A stretch of 64,000 nt of DNA from Anaspis maculata (taxonomy: Eukaryota > Arthropoda > Insecta > Coleoptera > Scraptiidae). Under the pieces are notes generated by a model that saw only the letters and a list, made by a program, of their open reading frames with translations, did not search any database and was not told where the DNA came from. Positions 62,661 to 64,000 of this stretch are shown piece after piece. The DNA is taken from the NCBI GenBank assembly GCA_949128115.1, contig OX421964.1:44990601-45054600 (forward strand), written 5' to 3'. Within the stretch, counting starts at the first letter, position 1, and every line of letters starts with the position of its first letter. The position numbers and the translations under genes are program-made.

Positions 62661-64000
62661 GTTCTCCCGATTGTGAAGCAAATGACAAAGTAAACGGCGT
62701 TGGATTATTTGAATGCGCAACCTAAGCCCGAAAAATTGTTCTACACTTTTGTCGGTGATGCCGAGCGAAATATAAAAAATCGATTTTGACTCCGACTTCT
62801 GCAGCAAATGACCAAAAAGCCAATTACAGAGAAGGTTTCCCGATTGTGGAGCAAATGACAAAGAAAACGGCGTTGGATTATTTGAATGCGCAACCTAAGC
62901 CCGAAAAATTGTTCTACACTTTTGTCGGTGATGCCGAGCGAAATATAAAAAATCGATTTTGACTCCGACTTCTGCAGCAAATGACCAAAAAGCCAATTAC
63001 AGAGAAGGTTTCCCGATTGTGGAGCAAATGACAAAGAAAACGGCGTTGGATTATTTGAATGCGCAACCTAAGCCCGAAAAATTCTTCTACATTTTTGTCG
63101 GTGATGCCGAGCGAAATATAAAAAGTCGATTTTGACTCCGACTTCTGCAGCAAATGACCAAAAAGCCAATTACCGAGAAGTTCTCCCGATTGTGAAGCAA
63201 ATGACAAAGTGAACGGCGTTGGATTATTTGAATGCGCAACCTAAGCCCGAAAAATTGTTCTACACTTTTGTCGGTGATGCCGAGAGAAATATAAAAAATC
63301 GATTTTGACTCCGACTTCTGCAGCAAATGACCAAAAAGCCAATTACCGAGAAGTTCTCCCGATTGTGAAGCAAATGACAAAGTGAACGGCGTTGGATTAT
63401 TTGAATGCGCAACCTAAGCCCGAAAAATTGTTCTACACTTTTGTCGGTGATGCCGAGCGAAATATAAAAAATCGATTTTGACTCCGACTTCTGCAGCAAA
63501 TGACCAAAAAGCCAATTACAGAGAAGGTTTCCCGATTGTGGAGCAAATGACAAAGAAAACGGCGTTGGATTATTTGAATGCGCAACCTAAGCCCGAAAAA
63601 TTGTTCTACACTTTTGTCGGTGATGCCGAGCGAAATATAAAAAATCGATTTTGACTCCGACTTCTGCAGCAAATGACCAAAAAGCCAATTACAGAGAAGG
63701 TTTCCCGATTGTGGAGCAAATGACAAAAAAAACGGCGTTGGATTATTTGAATGCGCAACCTAAGCCCGAAAAATTGTTCTACACTTTTGTCGGTGATGCC
63801 GAGCGAAATATAAAAAATCGATTTTGACTCCGACTTCTGCAGCAAATGACCAAAAAGCCAATTACCGAGGAGGTTTCCCGATTGTGAAGCAAATGACAAA
63901 GAAAACGGCGTTGGATTATTTGAATGCGCAACCTAAGCCCGAAAAATTGTTCTACATTTTTGTCGGTGATGCCGAGCGAAATATAAAAAGTCGATTTTGA

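Larger units (their letters stand above)
54530..63400. repeat. Chimeric L/R monomers in the R domain
   Basis: Repeatedly, a monomer whose front half is R-type (TTGTTC, AATATAAAAA) ends with the L-type rear GAAGTTCTCCCG and AAAGTAAACGG, for example near 54,535, 54,710, 55,050, 55,400, 56,950, 58,340 and 61,100. Near 63,210 and 63,383 the rear instead ends in AAAGTGAACGG. The L-type tract begins between the PstI site and GAAGTTC and ends before the next TTGTTC. Confidence 0.85.
1..64000. repeat. Satellite DNA array, ~173-bp monomer, about 370 head-to-tail copies
   Basis: The same ~173-base unit recurs from end to end, always in the same orientation, with no interruption by unique or mobile sequence. 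Phased on AAACGGCG, monomer starts fall at 3, 176 and so on. Landmarks within the unit are TCGGTGATGCCGA (61-73), the 12-bp palindrome AAAATCGATTTT (85-96), a PstI site CTGCAG (108-113), and AGCAAATGAC at 112-121 and again at 159-168. Most monomers are 173 bp; 168-, 172- and 174-bp length variants exist. Copies differ by only a few substitutions. Tandem, homogenised, nucleosome-length units are typical of eukaryotic centromeric or heterochromatic satellites. The family is not one I recognise. Both ends run off the window. Confidence 0.98.
48825..64000. repeat. Right satellite domain (subfamily R)
   Basis: Diagnostic states are TTGTTC or TAGTTC instead of TCGTTC, AATATAAAAAATCG instead of AATAATAAAAATCG, GAAGGTTTCC instead of GAAGTTCTC, and AAAGAAAACGG instead of AAAGTAAACGG. 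A regular sub-variant has AAATAACAAAG with GTTGTATTATTTG. From about 54.5 kb many monomers are chimeric, pairing R-type front halves with L-type rear halves (GAAGTTCTCCCG, AAAGTAAACGG). Other variants enter here: CATTTTTG for CACTTTTG, AAAGTCG for AAATCG, GAGAGAAAT for GAGCGAAAT, ACAGAG, GAGGAGG and GTGGAGC. The domain continues past the window edge. Confidence 0.9.

Noticed and set aside
52..63899. Hundreds of minus-strand open frames of 69-97 codons (with occasional 109-155) containing LFGHLLQKSESKS and ISLGITDKSVE
   Set aside because: They recur every 173 bp, overlap one another in different frames because 173 is not a multiple of three, and their lengths follow satellite length variants (168-, 172- and 174-bp monomers). 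Each spans about 1.7 monomers and reads the same DNA twice in two frames. No start context, codon signal or neighbour supports a gene.
1..64000. A giant gene encoding a tandem-repeat protein
   Set aside because: The 173-bp period shifts frame at every monomer, and stop codons occur in all frames within about 300 bp, so no repeat-protein frame can run through the array.
1..64000. CRISPR array
   Set aside because: There are no short repeats separated by unique spacers; the entire 173-bp unit is repeated and there are no cas-like genes.
1..64000. Primate alpha satellite (171 bp) or another named satellite
   Set aside because: Unit length is similar but I see no alpha-satellite sequence, and no exact match to the CENP-B box pattern (TTCG, four bases, A, two bases, CGGG) on either strand of the consensus. 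I cannot match it to a named family from memory.
1..64000. rDNA spacer, tRNA or snRNA gene clusters
   Set aside because: No rRNA segment, cloverleaf with A/B boxes, or snRNA hallmark was found; the repeat is uniform and too short.
1..64000. Transposon or retroelement insertions within the array
   Set aside because: The 173-bp rhythm is never broken by non-satellite sequence; every length change is one to five bases or a whole number of monomers.
21234..64000. TATAAAAA in R monomers as real promoters
   Set aside because: The string arises from a small change in an A-rich tract that is present in all monomers, with no initiator, downstream gene or other promoter evidence. Kept only as a low-interest observation.

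Overview
The whole 64 kb window is one uninterrupted satellite DNA array. A ~173-bp monomer is repeated about 370 times, head to tail and in one orientation, from the first base to the last. I see no unique sequence, transposon, RNA gene or conventional protein-coding gene. With the monomer phased to begin at the AAACGGCG motif (first start at position 3), the consensus has 72 G+C in 173 bases (about 42%). Hand counting gives 12 CpG against about 7.5 expected. Both edges of the window lie inside the array, so its full length is unknown.

This architecture points to a eukaryotic chromosome: nucleosome-scale monomers, higher-order repeats (HORs) and nested segmental duplications, as in pericentromeric, centromeric or other heterochromatic satellite. 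The CpG excess argues against a heavily CpG-methylated genome such as a vertebrate or plant and is compatible with an insect or other invertebrate. That is inference; I do not recognise the satellite family or the species.

Layout. (1) About 1-21,000: left subfamily, with TCG TTC, AATAATAAAAATCG, GAAGTTCTC and AAAGTAAACGG at the diagnostic sites. It contains 20 of the 21 168-bp short monomers, trimer HORs of 514 bp (173+173+168) and larger 9-, 12- and 13-monomer units. (2) About 21,000-48,825: mosaic domain. Left-like monomers mix with a poly-A subfamily (ACAAAAAAAACGG) and a TCGATCAACAC variant, with small islands of right-type monomers. It is built from long-range duplications at offsets near 2.4, 4.5, 11.8 and 12.5 kb. 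(3) About 48,825-64,000: right subfamily (TTG or TAG TTC, AATATAAAAAATCG, GAAGGTTTCC, AAAGAAAACGG), with chimeric left/right monomers from about 54.5 kb on.

The many ~97-codon open frames on the minus strand are periodic by-products of the repeat. 173 is not a multiple of three and every monomer recreates the same frame. More interesting is a plus-strand frame that reads like ordinary protein (…MTKKTALDYLNAQPKPEK…TFVGDAERN…). It is open in the poly-A and many right-type monomers and closed by a TAA in the left subfamily. It suggests, without proving, that the monomer was captured from an exon. The best candidates for follow-up are this possible exon origin, the nested HOR evolution, the sharp subfamily junction at ~48.8 kb and the paired AGCAAATGAC motifs.
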